Below, one piece after another: positions 1-11,612 of a stretch of DNA of 64,000 nt. The stretch is from Perca fluviatilis (taxonomy: Eukaryota; Chordata; Actinopteri; Perciformes; Percidae): assembly GCF_010015445.1 (NCBI RefSeq), contig NC_053116.1, positions 5,716,480-5,780,479 of the forward strand. The letters run 5' to 3'. A model generated the notes under the pieces. That model searched no databases and had not been told where the DNA came from. It saw nothing but the letters and a program-made list of their open reading frames with translations. The position numbers and the translations under genes were made by a program. Position 1 is the stretch's first letter; each line of letters begins with the position of its first letter.

Positions 1-430
1 GGAGAACGTTGGCACCAAGACCCTGGTTGCGCCGCTCGCGCGTGGTCCTGCTGCACTCCCTGCTGAGCTCAGCGATGCCCTGCAATGTCATGCTGCGTCC
101 TGCTGAACCCTGCAGCTTCCCGCTACATCCAGTCACTGTTCCATTATTAATGTGACTACTATCGCCACTGTTCATCACACCCCAACCGGCTCGTCAGACA
201 CGCTACCAACAGCCTCGAAGATTATCTGACGAGGTTTCTTCCCAAGAGGGGAGTTTTTCCTCGCCACTGTCGCACTGCTTGCTCTTGAGGGAATTACTGG
301 AATTGTTGGAATTGTTGGGGCTTTGTAAATTATAGAGTGTGGTCTAGACCTACTCTATCTGTAAAGTGTCTCGAGATAACTTATGTTATGATTTGATACT
401 ATAAATAAAATTGAATTGAATTGAAAATCA
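1..430 (+). mobile_element. 3' end of a non-LTR retrotransposon (RTE-type)
   Basis: The segment ends in a short-period TTGAA tail at about 408-425 after an AATAAA-like stretch, which is typical of non-LTR 3' ends. The same sequence recurs in this window at 55,715-55,878 (plus) and 46,727-47,148 (minus), including the stretches around GTGTGGTCTAGACCTACTC and TGTCTCGAGATAAC. The copy enters from the left window edge, so its 5' part is not visible. No ORF remains. The clade (RTE/Expander-like) is assigned from the tail style only and could be another RTE-related group. Confidence 0.7.
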
Positions 431-1882
431 GGATTGCCATGCGCACCACAACAACAAAAAAACACTGGTGAATGCGCACCATGACATATGAAAAAACACA
501 CAAAGGCAGTCCCTCCAGGATTTTGCGGCCTTCATTTGAGATTGTTGCGGCCCAAAATGCTTGATTTCGCAGGAGCTTTTGTAAAAAATTGCGATAAAAG
601 TTGCGAGAGACAGTGAAAGTTGCAAAAAAAGTTGATTTTTTTTGTATAGTTCTTTAAAAATAAAAAGGAAACTTGTTTTGGGGAGAATAATAATTATTAC
701 TATTAATTAATTACTCTGGGCTGAGATTTCCTAGGAACCTTACCAAAAAGGCACAGGATGCTGCAAATGTTGGTATAATATGAAAATGGCTGGTGGATTT
801 AAGTCAAAAAAAAAAATAATAATATATTGAATGAATCAAATATGAACATATCTGTCACTGTCAGTGGCTTGGTGATCTTTACATTGTTAGTTAATGTCTT
901 ATTCTATCCTGGCCTGGGACACACATTCATACAGTTTGATAAAGTACTTATTGGAATTTAACTTATCATTGCACTTAGAATATCGAGCGTAGCTGTCCTT
1001 AATTTAGGTCATCCTGTACGTCTCATCTGTGGTTTTTCCTGCATCCATCGTGTGTGTGCGCGCGTCAGTCGCGGGGGGAATGGAGCAGCCTTGCCCACTG
1101 CAGAGAACTGACAGGATTGAAACAGCAGCAGCTTTCAGCAACTTTAGAGTGAAAAATCGTTACAGCGTTCATTGATATTAAATGTATACAGGTAGGCAGG
1201 ACGGTCTGAAATGTTTTGCACAGTCTTCCGCTGTACGTTTTGTTGGTAAATGTGAGATGTTCGAGTCACACACGTGTCTCGTCCACGGTCTTGTTTTCAT
1301 ATCAGAAACAAGGAAATGAATTTGACCCGTTCTCACTCCCGCTTGGTCACTGGCTGTCACAGTGGACGTGGGACTGCTGGGATTGTCGCGAGTAATGAAA
1401 ATGTGATAGGGGGCCCCGGCTGTCAATCAATATCTTTCAGTCACGCGGACTCCTGATTGGTCCGGGCCCGTAAGCACTGCAAACCATGCTTACCGATAGT
1501 TACGCGTCTGAAAGGAATACACTCCCTGTTCAACACACACACACACACACACACAGCAGGTCAGTGTGACCTTTGAAGTGAAGTCTATCCATCAGCTACT
1601 GTTGACATGGCTTTTAAGACTGATACCGGCACCTTTCAGTGTTTGAACTGTCACCACCTTCAACACATAAAACATATTTCATTTAGGCTGAGCACTTCCA
1701 CATGTATCATTCCTTCAGCTGTCATAAATGTTCTGCCATAAATATTAGCTGCTCTACAGACCTGTGGTCACCACTCGGGCAGAATAAATACATTTTTAAA
1801 GTAAGTAATCAAATTAAGGCAAAAGCATTCCGGGAACCAGACTCAGCAGGGTGGCTACTTTCATTTTTCTTTTATTTGTAGA

Positions 1883-1885
<3 letters not shown>
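431..1885. other. Intergenic, no gene recognised
   Basis: AT-rich DNA with poly-A runs, a GC-richer patch at about 1,020-1,470 and an (AC) run near 1,535-1,554. Short open frames here have no recognisable family and no consistent splice context. The stretch from about 508 (CAGTCCCTCCAGGATTTTGC) resembles a DNA-transposon end, but no partner terminus was found. Confidence 0.5.
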
Positions 1886-1950
<65 letters not shown>

Positions 1951-1975
1951 TGTGCTGTGCTGTGCTGTGCTGTGC
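1886..1975. repeat. (TG)n microsatellite plus (GTGCT)n
   Basis: About 30 uninterrupted TG dinucleotides are followed by about four TGTGC-type pentamers. The tract produces artificial Cys-Val and Thr-His open frames on both strands. Confidence 0.95.
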
Positions 1976-2150
1976 TTCCAGGTGCTTTGGTTTCCTCCCA
2001 CACTCCAAAGTCATTCAGGTTAGATGAAGTGGAAAGTCTAGATTGCTTGTCGGTGTGGATGTGTTTAAACGCTGCCTGCTGCCATTGACTCCGGCCCTCC
2101 TGTGACCCTGAACGGATTAAGTAAGGATATAAAAATGGCTGGATGGCTAA
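1976..2150 (+). repeat. Degenerate dispersed teleost SINE/LINE-tail repeat
   Basis: The order of motifs (TTTCCTCCCACACTCCAAAG, then CAGGTTAGATGAAG, then CCTGTGACCCTGAACGGATT, then a tail ending ATGGCTGGATGG) is that of the very common fish repeat whose consensus ends in a tail like GGATAAGCGG...ATGGATGG. The family is recognised from memory. It is non-coding. Confidence 0.6.
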
Positions 2151-3176
2151 TTTCTGAGCCCAAGCATAACATGAAGTGTCTGCCAACAAGAAAGCACCAC
2201 CAGGCAGAAACAGTCACATTAAATGCACCAACTTTGTGAATGAGTTTTTGCGTCTTGTGTTTTCTGTAGTCTGTCCTCTCTTCAGGTCTTTGTGGTAGAG
2301 ATGAGTCATGTAGCTGTGGTCCTACCTGTTTTGGTGGCAGCTGGAAGTTGCTCCATATCCTCCCAGATCCTTCGTTTATATATGTTTGCAATCTATCTAC
2401 CTAATATTGTCATTCTGATTTTACTATTGAAATTTTGCTACTGTTATTTCTGTCTACTCTGTACTCATATCTATTACACCTCTGTCCTGGAAAAGGAATC
2501 CCTCTTCTGTTGCTCTTCTTGAGGTTTCTTTCTTCCTTCCTTTTTTTTAGCCAGCATACAAAGGGTTGGTAGATGAGTCCGATAACTATGAAGAGAAGCA
2601 GAGATGAGGAGGGGGTGCCGTGTCTTTAGGTACACACCCTCCCCTGCCGGTCTACGTAATAGATGCTGTGCAGATGGTTAAGCCCCTTGAGGAAAAATTG
2701 TGATATGTGATTTTTGGCTATATAAATAAAATGTGGATCAGAAGAGGCAAATTCATTCATTAAAACACAATTAGTACTACTGTAGGTGGAAGACAGCAAT
2801 GCAATGCCATAATGTATGAGAGTTACGGGTGCTTGATTACTTGTGTGAACTTTTGATGTCCTTAGTGCAAACATATTTACATAACAATAGTTGATGGAAA
2901 TACAAATTCACATAACATTTTCAGAACTTTACGGTAAACTTTTAATGGAAAGCCACAGAACAGTGATAATAAGGCATGGATTGACGATTGATTGAATGAT
3001 TGAATGATAGATTTCTATACCTTTGTGGTCTTGTTAGTATCTTTGCTTTGTGCATGACATTTGAAAGTCCTGTTTGTGTTATTGATCAATATGTCATTAC
3101 ATTAATATCACCCAGACCAGTTCCTGCTGCACAAAAGCAATTGTATTGATTTTGTCCAGGTCTGGTGGTGTGTATT
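2151..3176. other. Intergenic, nothing recognised
   Basis: Contains pyrimidine-rich and AT-rich stretches and a short ATTGA/ATGAT-rich patch near 2,980-3,010. I see no gene, no paired termini and no conserved protein segment. Confidence 0.5.
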
Positions 3177-3185
3177 GATTATCAC

Positions 3186-3953
3186 TAGCCTGGTTGACAC
3201 CAGACCCTTCTCAGTTGTAACTGAGAGTGGGTCTGGGGAAGTTTCATTGACAGTTCATTTCCAAAGGGGCGTCCCCAACAGATGCCACTCAAATGCCTCT
3301 GGGCTCATTGGATAGTCCTTCAACCAATCAGGACCAACGATCCGGGTGACGCTTTTCACCTCCAATATCCAACAAAAAAAATGTGATTTTGGTTTTTGGT
3401 GTCGTCCCTCCACGCCCTACTTTCTCCTTGCAGGTGTTGCATATTGGAAACTTGTTATCTTCTGCACACACGCTGAAGAATCCCCAAACAGCTGACATGT
3501 TGCAGGTTAATTCACGAGGTTCCCTACATGTGCGAGAATAGCGCGGACACGCGCTTCATACCGCGAGCAGGTACGCGCCACACACGGCGGAGAAGTTGAG
3601 AGAAAGGAAAAAGAGATCCGTGTGTGCGTGCGTCCTTGAGAACTGTAACTAGTATAACTTCTGTTGTCAGTTAATTGTAGCGTTGACCTCCATGAAATCG
3701 CCATATGTCAGACTGACCTGCCGGTCGCCGGTCATGGCCGAGCACGTGAAGCTTCGGTAGCAGTCATGTTGAATGTAAACAAAAAGCTGCTTGCCGTTGC
3801 TGCGCTATCCTCGTCGCGTAAAGCCTGCCTCAGCGGTTGTGATTGGTGCCTCAATTTTGAGAACATTGGAAATGGGTTTGAATGGGCTCTTCGCCAGACT
3901 GACCTGCAGAGCAAATCTCAAATTTGCCGGAAGTTCAGGGTTTACCCAGGCTA
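3186..3953. mobile_element. Non-autonomous DNA transposon, 768 bp, with 8-9 bp TSD
   Basis: The element begins TAGCCTGGTTGACACC and ends with the inverted counterpart ...CCAGGCTA. It is flanked by the direct repeat GATTATCAC (3,177-3,185 and 3,954-3,962). The interior has no transposase; the longest frames (about 3,664-3,954) are chance ORFs. An 8-bp TSD would fit hAT and a 9-bp TSD would fit Mutator-like elements; the ambiguous first base leaves both possible. Confidence 0.75.
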
Positions 3954-4553
3954 GATTATCACACCACTTTGCTGAAAATATTTCCTGCAAGACATCATGC
4001 ATAAAATGTCACTCAATGCAAAAGTCATGTCATTTTAATTTTAGGCGTCTCTGTCTGCCAGAACAGCAGTTCATGCCAAACTTGGCCTGACATCAAAACT
4101 TTCATTTGTGAATGCTGCTGGAGTTTTCCTCTTTGAGTTCAGCACACTTATGTCTGAGGAACGCTCAGTGGAAGACTGAATGTGACTCCCGGATGTGAAC
4201 GTGTTAAAATGTAACAGCTAATTAAACAGTGTGTTGTATACTTAGATACCACTCCCTGGACAAATACATAGAACTGCTTTATGATTTACTGTCGTTTCCT
4301 AAGAATTATCCTCTCACTGCCAGAAACACTCACTGACAATGGAACAAGTTATTACTAACTACTGGGCTGAGAATGTTACCCAGATCACATTGTGACTCCC
4401 TTGGTTTTAGAAAAATACGTTTTTGATCATCCTCTCCTTCATCTGATCCTCTCCATAGGTTTAGCAAATTACTAGACTTTGTTGTGTTGAGATCCTTCTC
4501 TCTCTTCTAGTCTAAAGAAAGAGGTTGTTTTTCAGGCAAGTAAAGCTACTTGG

Positions 4554-5023
4554 TTAAAGGTCCCATATTATGTTAACTTTCAGGTTCATACTTGTGTTTT
4601 AGGTTTCTACTAGAACATGTTTACATGCTTTAATGTTATACCGTCTGTCTGAATATACCATCACCCTCCATTTTATCGCCTGTCTCTTTAAGCCTACTAC
4701 CGAAAAGGCTCTGCTCTGATTGGTCAGAGTTTCCTGGTCTTCCACATCTACACTCCTGGCATCTCTGCACCATAATTTCAGCTGGGAAAAGACTGTAATG
4801 GCACTGTAGCAGCTCTTTCAACGTATATAGTGTAGTTGTGACATCACAACTGTGCGGAAGTCCTGACGGCTCGTTTAAAAGGCACAATTTCTGAATACGG
4901 GCTGTGTGCATTTCTCTGTGGAGAGAGCATTTTGATACTTTCACAGTATTTATATAGCACTTCGACCTGCTTCATAATAAAAAAAAGACATGGACATTTC
5001 ACATTTTAAGATGGGACCTTTAA
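4554..5023. mobile_element. TTAA-flanked MITE (AAAGGTCCCATATTATG family)
   Basis: The left end TTAAAGGTCCCATATTATG and right end ATGGGACCTTTAA are inverted copies, each including TTAA, which fits a TTAA target as used by piggyBac and Kolobok-type transposases. Related ends occur at 43,537, 45,862 and 48,279. There is no coding sequence. Confidence 0.7.
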
Positions 5024-6878
5024 AGTAAGAGAACGATTATGTTCATTTTGTTGAAGACTGCTGGTCTCTTGATTGCAAACATAGGTTGTTTTGTCAACCA
5101 ATAAATGCTGCCAGTTCTTCTTGAGAGGATGGTTATTATAGAGATTGTTTTTCAACAATACTGTGAGCATATTTAGGTAAAGACAGTTTCCATATTTAGG
5201 ATTGTGAGTCAGAAAGCAGCAGTGAGGTTGTAGGAAGGCAGTGCAAAAAGAACAGAACAGCGAGTGAGTGACAGATCAGAGGAAAGAAAAATAAGAGTTG
5301 CTGAGCTGGAAGCAGAAGTGTTGTTGTTGAAAGAAAAGTGTAAATCTCAAATATTGTGCTGAGGCAAGGGATCAAAGTGTGCATGACTGGCGGCTTACAG
5401 GAGGTGAGGAGAGGGGAAAATGTGGAAAAAGGAGGATTAAGGAAGAAGTGTTTATTGTATACAGAGCGTGTTAAATGTTGGGGCCGACTGCTCTCTCCAT
5501 GAATTCAGATGAAAGTGATGACCCTTTGTTGACTTCAACCTATTTAATCCATTTAAGTGGTGAAGAGGAAAACGAGATTAAAGGGAAGAGGAAGGTTATT
5601 AGGAGGATTCATAAACCCAAAGGCAACTGAGCCGAGAGTTGGGGAGGAAAATGGTTTTATGAAAAGGATTTTTTTTGTATGAACTACGTATAACTAATGA
5701 TTTTGCAAATAATTGTATCCCTAATGATTGATAATTTTACTAGTTTAATTGGGATGGAGCGACATAACAGAGCCCGCCAAGTCAAGCATGAGCAAACATT
5801 GTACATTACCAACATGTCTGTTGTCCATTGCATCGTAATACTGCATGATTAAAGCAGTGCAGAAGGGGTGAGTTTATCCAGGAAGTTGCTGAGAAGTTCT
5901 CATGGACATTAACAGTACCTTTGATAATATCCCTTTTCACTTCCAAAAAAAAATTTTTTTATATGGTTAGTGCAGCCCAGTGCCCAAGGATGTAGTTTGA
6001 TATTGATCCACAGCTCATAGATTTCGTCCAGTGCCAACAGGAAATAGCGTGGAAGTAGTGTGGAAGTTAAGGTGATGGATGGGTGTGTAGCCAGGTTCAA
6101 CTATCCTGCAGAATACTGAGTTTCCTTAACCATAGCCTGACCTGACATTATTTTGTTACACACCATAGATGTATGGAAGGATTTCCCAGCAGGCATGCTT
6201 TTAAAGAACACACATTCATCAGCGTCATACACGGCTGCACTCAGTCAGGATTTGCTAGAGTCTACTGAATTGTTTCTCCATAAAAACGTAACTCTTATAG
6301 AAACAACAGTGCATAAAATACAAATGATCACATTACATTACTACCCACGCTCTACTGTGTCTAGCACAATACATACATTCCCACGGTCCTACACACGAGG
6401 CCACCAGCATTTACAAAGGATTCCCCTTAGCTGCTCAGCTCAAGCCGAGTTTGTGCTTATCTCATATTTCTTTGATGCCCAAAATCACATGCATGTTTGT
6501 TTTAAATCTGTATTAGTACACTATAGCAACTTTGCAACTGCGATGCTCACCTGGACTCACACGCATCAGCCTCATACACGGCTGCACTAACTCTACAGTG
6601 TCTAATGACATGTGCAGGACCCCCCAAAGCTGCCCACAATGCCTGTGCCTTTGTACTCACCCATACCCCATGCATACTGTCCCAGTGTTATTAAAATAAA
6701 CATATTGTGCCAGCTAATGAAGGCGTAGAACAATACATGAACATCATCAAGCAAATTAACAAAAGAGAAATGGGGTGGGGGTACCTTTTACATAGCCAAT
6801 ATTAGTATAAGTCCCACAATTTCCCTAACTGTAGCCATGCTGTACAGTAGTTGCATGCATAGATATTGTAGGGAGTGA

Positions 6879-6880
<2 letters not shown>
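5024..6880. other. Intergenic; contains a distant direct repeat
   Basis: No gene is recognised. A segment around 6,213-6,245 (ATCAGCGTCATACACGGCTG) recurs about 350 bp later at 6,563-6,595 with CTACTGTGTCTA/CTACAGTGTCTA nearby, suggesting an old local duplication. A 145-codon open frame at 6,153-6,590 spans it but shows no family features. Confidence 0.4.

Positions 6881-6910
<30 letters not shown>
6881..6910. repeat. (ATA)n microsatellite
   Basis: Ten uninterrupted ATA trinucleotides. Confidence 0.95.
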
Positions 6911-6911
<1 letters not shown>

Positions 6912-6989
6912 ATTTCTATAGCATTTTTTTCAGAACAATCATAGACACTTTAGAGAGTTTTAATAAAAGGAAACCAAACACACTAAACA

Positions 6990-7502
6990 CTTAGACCGGA
7001 TACACACTAGCTGCGTGGCGTGAGCATGGCGTTTCGGTTGCGTCAGTTGCGTGGTGGCTCCGTTGCGTTTTCTATGTCTTTGCACACCAGAAACGGGAAA
7101 ATAGGCTACAGAATACTACGTTCTGTATTGACAGGTGCAATATTTGAAAATCGATTATTATTATTTTTTGAAATTACATTTATATCTGGGTTTATGTCAA
7201 AACCTAGAGACTTGCAAACATTTGAATATCATTTATTAAAAAGGTATTCATGTCAAAATGACATATAAACATCTTTTCGTATTCTATTTTGCCTGGAAAC
7301 GCTTCCAACACGCTTGCATGTCGTGTGAAAAATAGGTGTCGTCCTATTTCTAGCATGCACGCGTTTTCGGCGCTGCTCGAGACATGCGTGTCATGTAGGC
7401 AGTGTGCAAGCTCTAACCTGTTAACATGGGAGCCCAAATAAAAGCAGACACGCCGCGCAGTTGACACGCTCACGCAACGCAGGCAGTATGCAGCCGGCCT
7501 AA
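6990..7502. mobile_element. MITE with about 35-bp terminal inverted repeats
   Basis: The left end TTAGACCGGATACACACTAG continues to GCGTGGCGTGAGC. The reverse complement of the right end is TTAGGCCGGCTGCATACTGC continuing to GCGTTGCGTGAGC. The interior is about 430 bp and carries no transposase. A clean TSD is not visible; the TTA edges may be part of the TIR or a Harbinger-type target. Confidence 0.65.
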
Positions 7503-7569
7503 GACTGGATGTACTTATCTAAAGGTATAACTACTATGGATCTGGTATAACTACGGATGGCATTGCCGT

Positions 7570-8417
7570 GGCATCCAGCACTACTGTCAGTTATTTTTGA
7601 TCAGGCTATATCCTTTAACGCCCACTTAAAACAAATCTCAAGAACAGCCTTTTTTCACCTGCATAACATTGCCAAAAAGCATTTATTACTTTGAGGCTGG
7701 ACTATTGTAATTCCTAACTCTTAGGTTGCTCAAATAAGTCCCTTAAGACTCTCCAGCTGATCCAGAATGCCAAGAACTAAGAAAAGAGATCATATTTCTC
7801 CTGTATTAGCTTCTCTGCATTGGCTTCCTGTAAAATCCAGGCTTGAATTTAAAATCCTTCTCCTGACCTACAAAGCTCTTAATGGTCAGGCACCATCTTA
7901 TCTTAAGGAGCTCATTGTTCCTTATTGTCCCAATAGAGCACTGCACTCCCAGAATGCAGAATTACTTGTGGTTCCTAGAGTCTCTTAAAGTAGAATGGGA
8001 GCCAGAGCCTTCAGCTATCAGGCTCCTCTCCTGTGGAACCAGCTCCCAGTCTGGGTTCAGGAGGCAGACACCGTCACCACATTTAAGAGTAAACTTAAAA
8101 CTCTCCTCTTTGATAACGCTTATAGTTAGGGAGTGAGGAGTGCAGTGTTCACCTAGACCGGTGGGGGAGGGTTTATTGATGCAGACACAGCATCCCTTCT
8201 TTTCTCTGCTTCTCATCATAGTCGTCAGATTCATCTACCAACCCTTATAGAGCTGGCTCAGGTTTGCCTTGGACCAGCTCTTGGTTATGCTGTTATAGTG
8301 TTAGACTGCCGGGGGACTTCCTTTGACACACTGAGCTCCTCTCACTTTCCAGCTGTGTGCATCCATGTCCCAGAAATGATTGTTACTAACTTAGCTCTGG
8401 GGAGCTTATTGTCAATA
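7570..8417 (+). pseudogene. L2-group LINE, C-terminal ORF2 fragment plus 3' region
   Basis: Reading frames between about 7,640 and 8,127 encode the region that follows the reverse transcriptase in fish L2-like elements: a KRDHISPVLASLHWLPVKSR block, then FKILLLTYKALNGQAPSYL, then RAFSYQAPLLWNQLPVWVQE and the final LKTLLFD block. The frame breaks at least twice (near 7,740 and at the TAA at 7,986). The sequence after 8,128 resembles the non-coding 3' region of the same elements. The RT core itself is absent, so this is a 5'-truncated dead copy. Confidence 0.75.
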
Positions 8418-8580
8418 TGGGACTGCAATACATCCTGCACCACCTCGACTCCCCAGGGACGTATGCCAGGATCCTGTTTGTGAACTTCAGGGTTACTCCT
8501 ACATCAGAAGCTCACCCAGTTCTCAGTGCCTGCCACCACGTCAGTGGATCATCAGCTTCCTGATTGACAGGCGGGCGGCG
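8418..8580 (+). pseudogene. LINE reverse-transcriptase fragment
   Basis: Translation gives a QYILHHLDSPGTYARILFVN segment, matching the RT palm block (...ARILFVDFSSAFNT...) of CR1/L2-group fish LINEs. It is followed by a deleted, frameshifted stretch that still resembles the KLTQL-VPA-T block. Only about 160 bp survive, and the catalytic FxDD block is not included. It may belong to the same family as the split fragment at 11,519-13,738. Confidence 0.6.
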
Positions 8581-9477
8581 CAGACCCCGGGAGGTGAGGC
8601 GACGCAGACTCTGGATGAGCGGTCATTGAAGACTCTTGAAGGCGGATCTGCTGAGGCTCTGGTACACTGGTAACTCAGGCTCCGGAACACTGGTCAGCTC
8701 AGGCTCAGGTACAGAGGTCAGCTCAGGCACATGGGTCAGCTCAGAGTCAGGAACACAGGCAACTCAGGTCCGACGAGAGGTTGATGCAGGGCATGGCGCT
8801 GGGAGCCATGTTGTCCCTTCCTCTGTCTTCGGCCTGCACGAGTCCCAGGAAAAATAACCAGACGGGTCCCTTCAAAGGACTGCTTTTTGAAGGGAGTGCC
8901 TGCTAAACAGTTCTCAGTTGAGCCTACAGATAAGTGTTCAGAGGAGCTGCAGGAAGGTGAACTGGACTGTTGATTTCCAGCTTGAAAGCTGGCGGCTTTG
9001 GCCTCCTCAGTCCATCTAGCACACAAAGCAAAATACTCAAATAGGGTCATAAAAGGTCTCTGGCTCTCCTCCAGGTTGAAACTCGTTTTGACTTGGAGAA
9101 GCAGACAAAGCTGGCCGGGTCCACTGAGGCTCTGGTTGACTGCACGTCAGCTCGGGTTCTGAAGGGCTGTAAGTCAGCTGAAGAGACTGTGGAGGACAAA
9201 CAGGCTTGGAAAGAGGTAGGCTGGTTGCCTGCTGCACATGAGGCTCGGAAAGGCCGCCAGGCTTGGAGACAGGAAAGCCAAACTCTCGCTCCGTAGCCTG
9301 CCAGCGCACCTCCATAAGTTGCCTAGCATAGGCGGGGTCCTCCTCATGCAGGGAGCGATAAAATGTAATCATAAGCTCACCATCAGAGTCCATAGGGTGA
9401 ATGAGAGGCTCAAACACTGCTGGGTCCATTAGGGGTCGATTCATTCTGTCACAAGTTGCAGGGAATGGAGGACCCAA
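8581..9477 (-). pseudogene. Gag-like leader of an LTR retrotransposon remnant
   Basis: On the minus strand an open frame begins just inside the LTR-like segment and reads MDPAVFEPLIHPMDSDGELM, then a Pro/Ser/Gln-rich region with SEPELTCSQPEPQWT. A second frame (from about 9,050 down) continues with LFEYFALCARWTEEAKAASF. The MDPA start just after a TGACA-ended LTR is how gypsy-type gag frames begin in fish. No protease, RT or integrase is present. 8,640-8,775 is an imperfect tandem of CAGCTCAGGC-like units. The assignment is by position and style, not by a conserved gag motif. Confidence 0.45.
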
Positions 9478-10282
9478 ATGCAGAGAGCAGGAGGAAGTTT
9501 GTTGCTTGAGGATTTATTTCACCAACAAAAATGAAGTAGGCTACATACCAAAAGAGTCCAGAAAGTAATAGGCAAAAACTAAGTCCAGAACAACAGAACA
9601 GGATCTCAAAACTGGAACTCCAGGACAAAAGGTAGACTCCATGCACAAACACAGCAACAGAATACAATGAACCGACAAGAGACAAAAAGATTAAGATTAA
9701 TGCTACGTTTACAAGTGGCCGGCTATTTTCATAAACGGACATTTCAACCTCTCAGTTTTCAGAAAAGTGTTCGTTTACATGTACCTGTGTATATATGCCG
9801 TCGAGAGCATGCCAGACCTGTAGGTGGCAGTGTAACGAGAAGCTCAAGCCCACGTTAGCCAATTGGAATCCCGATAATAGCAACAACAGCAACCAATCAC
9901 ATCCTCTTTCTCTCTCTCGGCTGCCTAAACCTCCGTTTGTCTCAGTTTACATGCAAACGTGCAAAAGAAGTTTTCCAAAATCTCCACTTTGGCCGGAGTT
10001 TTTAGAAATAATCGTTTTCTTTGGGGTTTTCTTGTAAATGAGAGGCCAAACCGCAGGAAAATATCTGCGTCTTCCCTTCGTGTAAACGGGGCCTAAATAG
10101 ACCAGGTAACGAGGACTAACAAGGGACAGGTGACACTAGGCTGGGCAAACAGGTGAAACACATAAGACAATCACAAGGGCGGGAAACTAAAGACAGGAAG
10201 TAAAACTAGACAAGACAATGGAGAAAACTGATTTCAAAATAAAACAGAAAACAGAACATAACAGAAACTCACAATCATGACA
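9447..10282 (-). mobile_element. LTR-like segment (TGTCA...TGACA) with a MITE inside
   Basis: Read on the minus strand, the segment starts TGTCATGATTGTGAG (10,282) and ends AACTTGTGACA (9,447). It has T-rich promoter-like sequence and an AATAAATCC signal about 70 bp before the end, as expected of an LTR. A 392-bp MITE (9,702-10,093) interrupts it. The second LTR is not seen, so this is half of a truncated element. Confidence 0.5.
9702..10093. mobile_element. MITE (GCTACGTTTACA / GGCCCCGTTTACACG family)
   Basis: The left end is GCTACGTTTACAAGTGGCCG. The reverse complement of the right end starts GGCCCCGTTTACACGAAGGG. The first 120 bp recur at 44,036-44,175 (GCCGGCTATTTTCATAAACG and GTATATATGCCGTC shared). 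No coding capacity. It is embedded in the LTR-like segment, so it inserted later. Confidence 0.6.
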
Positions 10283-11515
10283 CACAATGGCATCATTATC
10301 AGCATCAAGTAGCCTAAATCTGGACTTCAGCTGACGGTTTTCCAGAATTTATTTGCTCTGCAAAAGACAATATCAAAATGGACTGCAGAGCCTCTGTTAG
10401 CGCGAAAAGAAAAACGACACAAAACAGCTAGTTAATATCGTATTAACTTGAGACAATAAATATTGAAGGGTCACGACACAATTTTCAAAGAAAACAAAAT
10501 TTTACACGCAACCTACCTCAGCAATACAAGACGATTTTGTGAGGAGGAGATGGAAGTTATGGCAGCTTAGGAGGGATTATAGAGCAACAACAACATCTTC
10601 GCAGGAAACAATAGCCATATGATAAATAAATAATACTCAATAAGATACAATTCACAAATACCCAACAAATCATTAAATGATTATTTAAATTAAATATAAA
10701 TTGGAAAGTAGAATTAATAAAGTGCTACGACATGCCATTAAAAAGCAGTTTATAGTTGTTAATGTTGTGTCAAAAGGTACTGCATTAAAAAATGTTATTG
10801 CGCAAGTTTCCTGGCTTCATCCCCTTTCGGACAGACATTTTTATGGAAAGCCAATAGAAGTTTTGAGCTTGCAGGGAACAGACACGTCATACCCAGCATC
10901 ATTTCTGCCTGTTGAGTGCATTGCTGGGAGGTGTGTGGATAACAAGCAAGACCAAAGAAAAGGTCACTGTAGTCATGCCACTATGCACAGTGGTTGAGCT
11001 CTAGGAGACTGTGATGTTGTTTGCATGGAATGCACATTTTACCATTGTGGCAAAGCCTGATAAAAACTAATTGTTGTGTGTATCTTTTTTACATAACATT
11101 GGCCATGTTTTACATGACATACACAGTAATGAATCTAGCATACTTTCATTAAATAAATCAATTCAAGCTAAAATGTATATATAATGTATAATTAAGCTAT
11201 ACTGAGCCTGATGTATTTATACCAGAGATTTTCTTAAAATGAAATTAATACCTTTTAAAAAAATGTCACCTGGGGTAAAACTCCCCCTGCTGCTACCCTG
11301 ATTTGCATTTGTATAGCTCACAGCAGTTTCATTTACATGTTAAAGCCTCCCCTAGAATTAAGGGGAGGGGGGTCATGGGGGGACAACTGCCAAGCAAGGC
11401 CCACGTCAATTTCCAACAATTCACGGCAGTTTTCTGTGTTGCCGTGTGCAGTCGTAAACCTGAAGTTCCACGACAATCTACAGTGCCGCTTACTGACGAA
11501 AATCCTACTTTTCAT
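10283..11515. other. Intergenic, nothing recognised
   Basis: AT-rich DNA. Open frames at 10,701-10,997 and 11,303-11,543 have no family features. A G-rich patch lies at 11,355-11,385. Confidence 0.5.
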
Positions 11516-11612
11516 GCAGTGTAAAATGGTCTCCCCACATTGACTCTGTCCAGAAAAAGGCCCAGCAGAGGTTATACTTCCTGCGACAGTTAAGGAAGTT
11601 TAGGCCACGTCT

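Noticed and set aside
1814..2189. Open frames rich in Thr-His or Cys-Val
   Set aside because: They are translations of a (TG)n microsatellite.
6153..6590. 145-codon plus-strand frame
   Set aside because: No recognisable domain, no splice or promoter context, and it covers a local duplication.
8636..9050. Host gene encoding a Ser-Gly-rich protein
   Set aside because: The repeats and frame belong to the LTR-element remnant, next to a TGTCA...TGACA segment on the minus strand.
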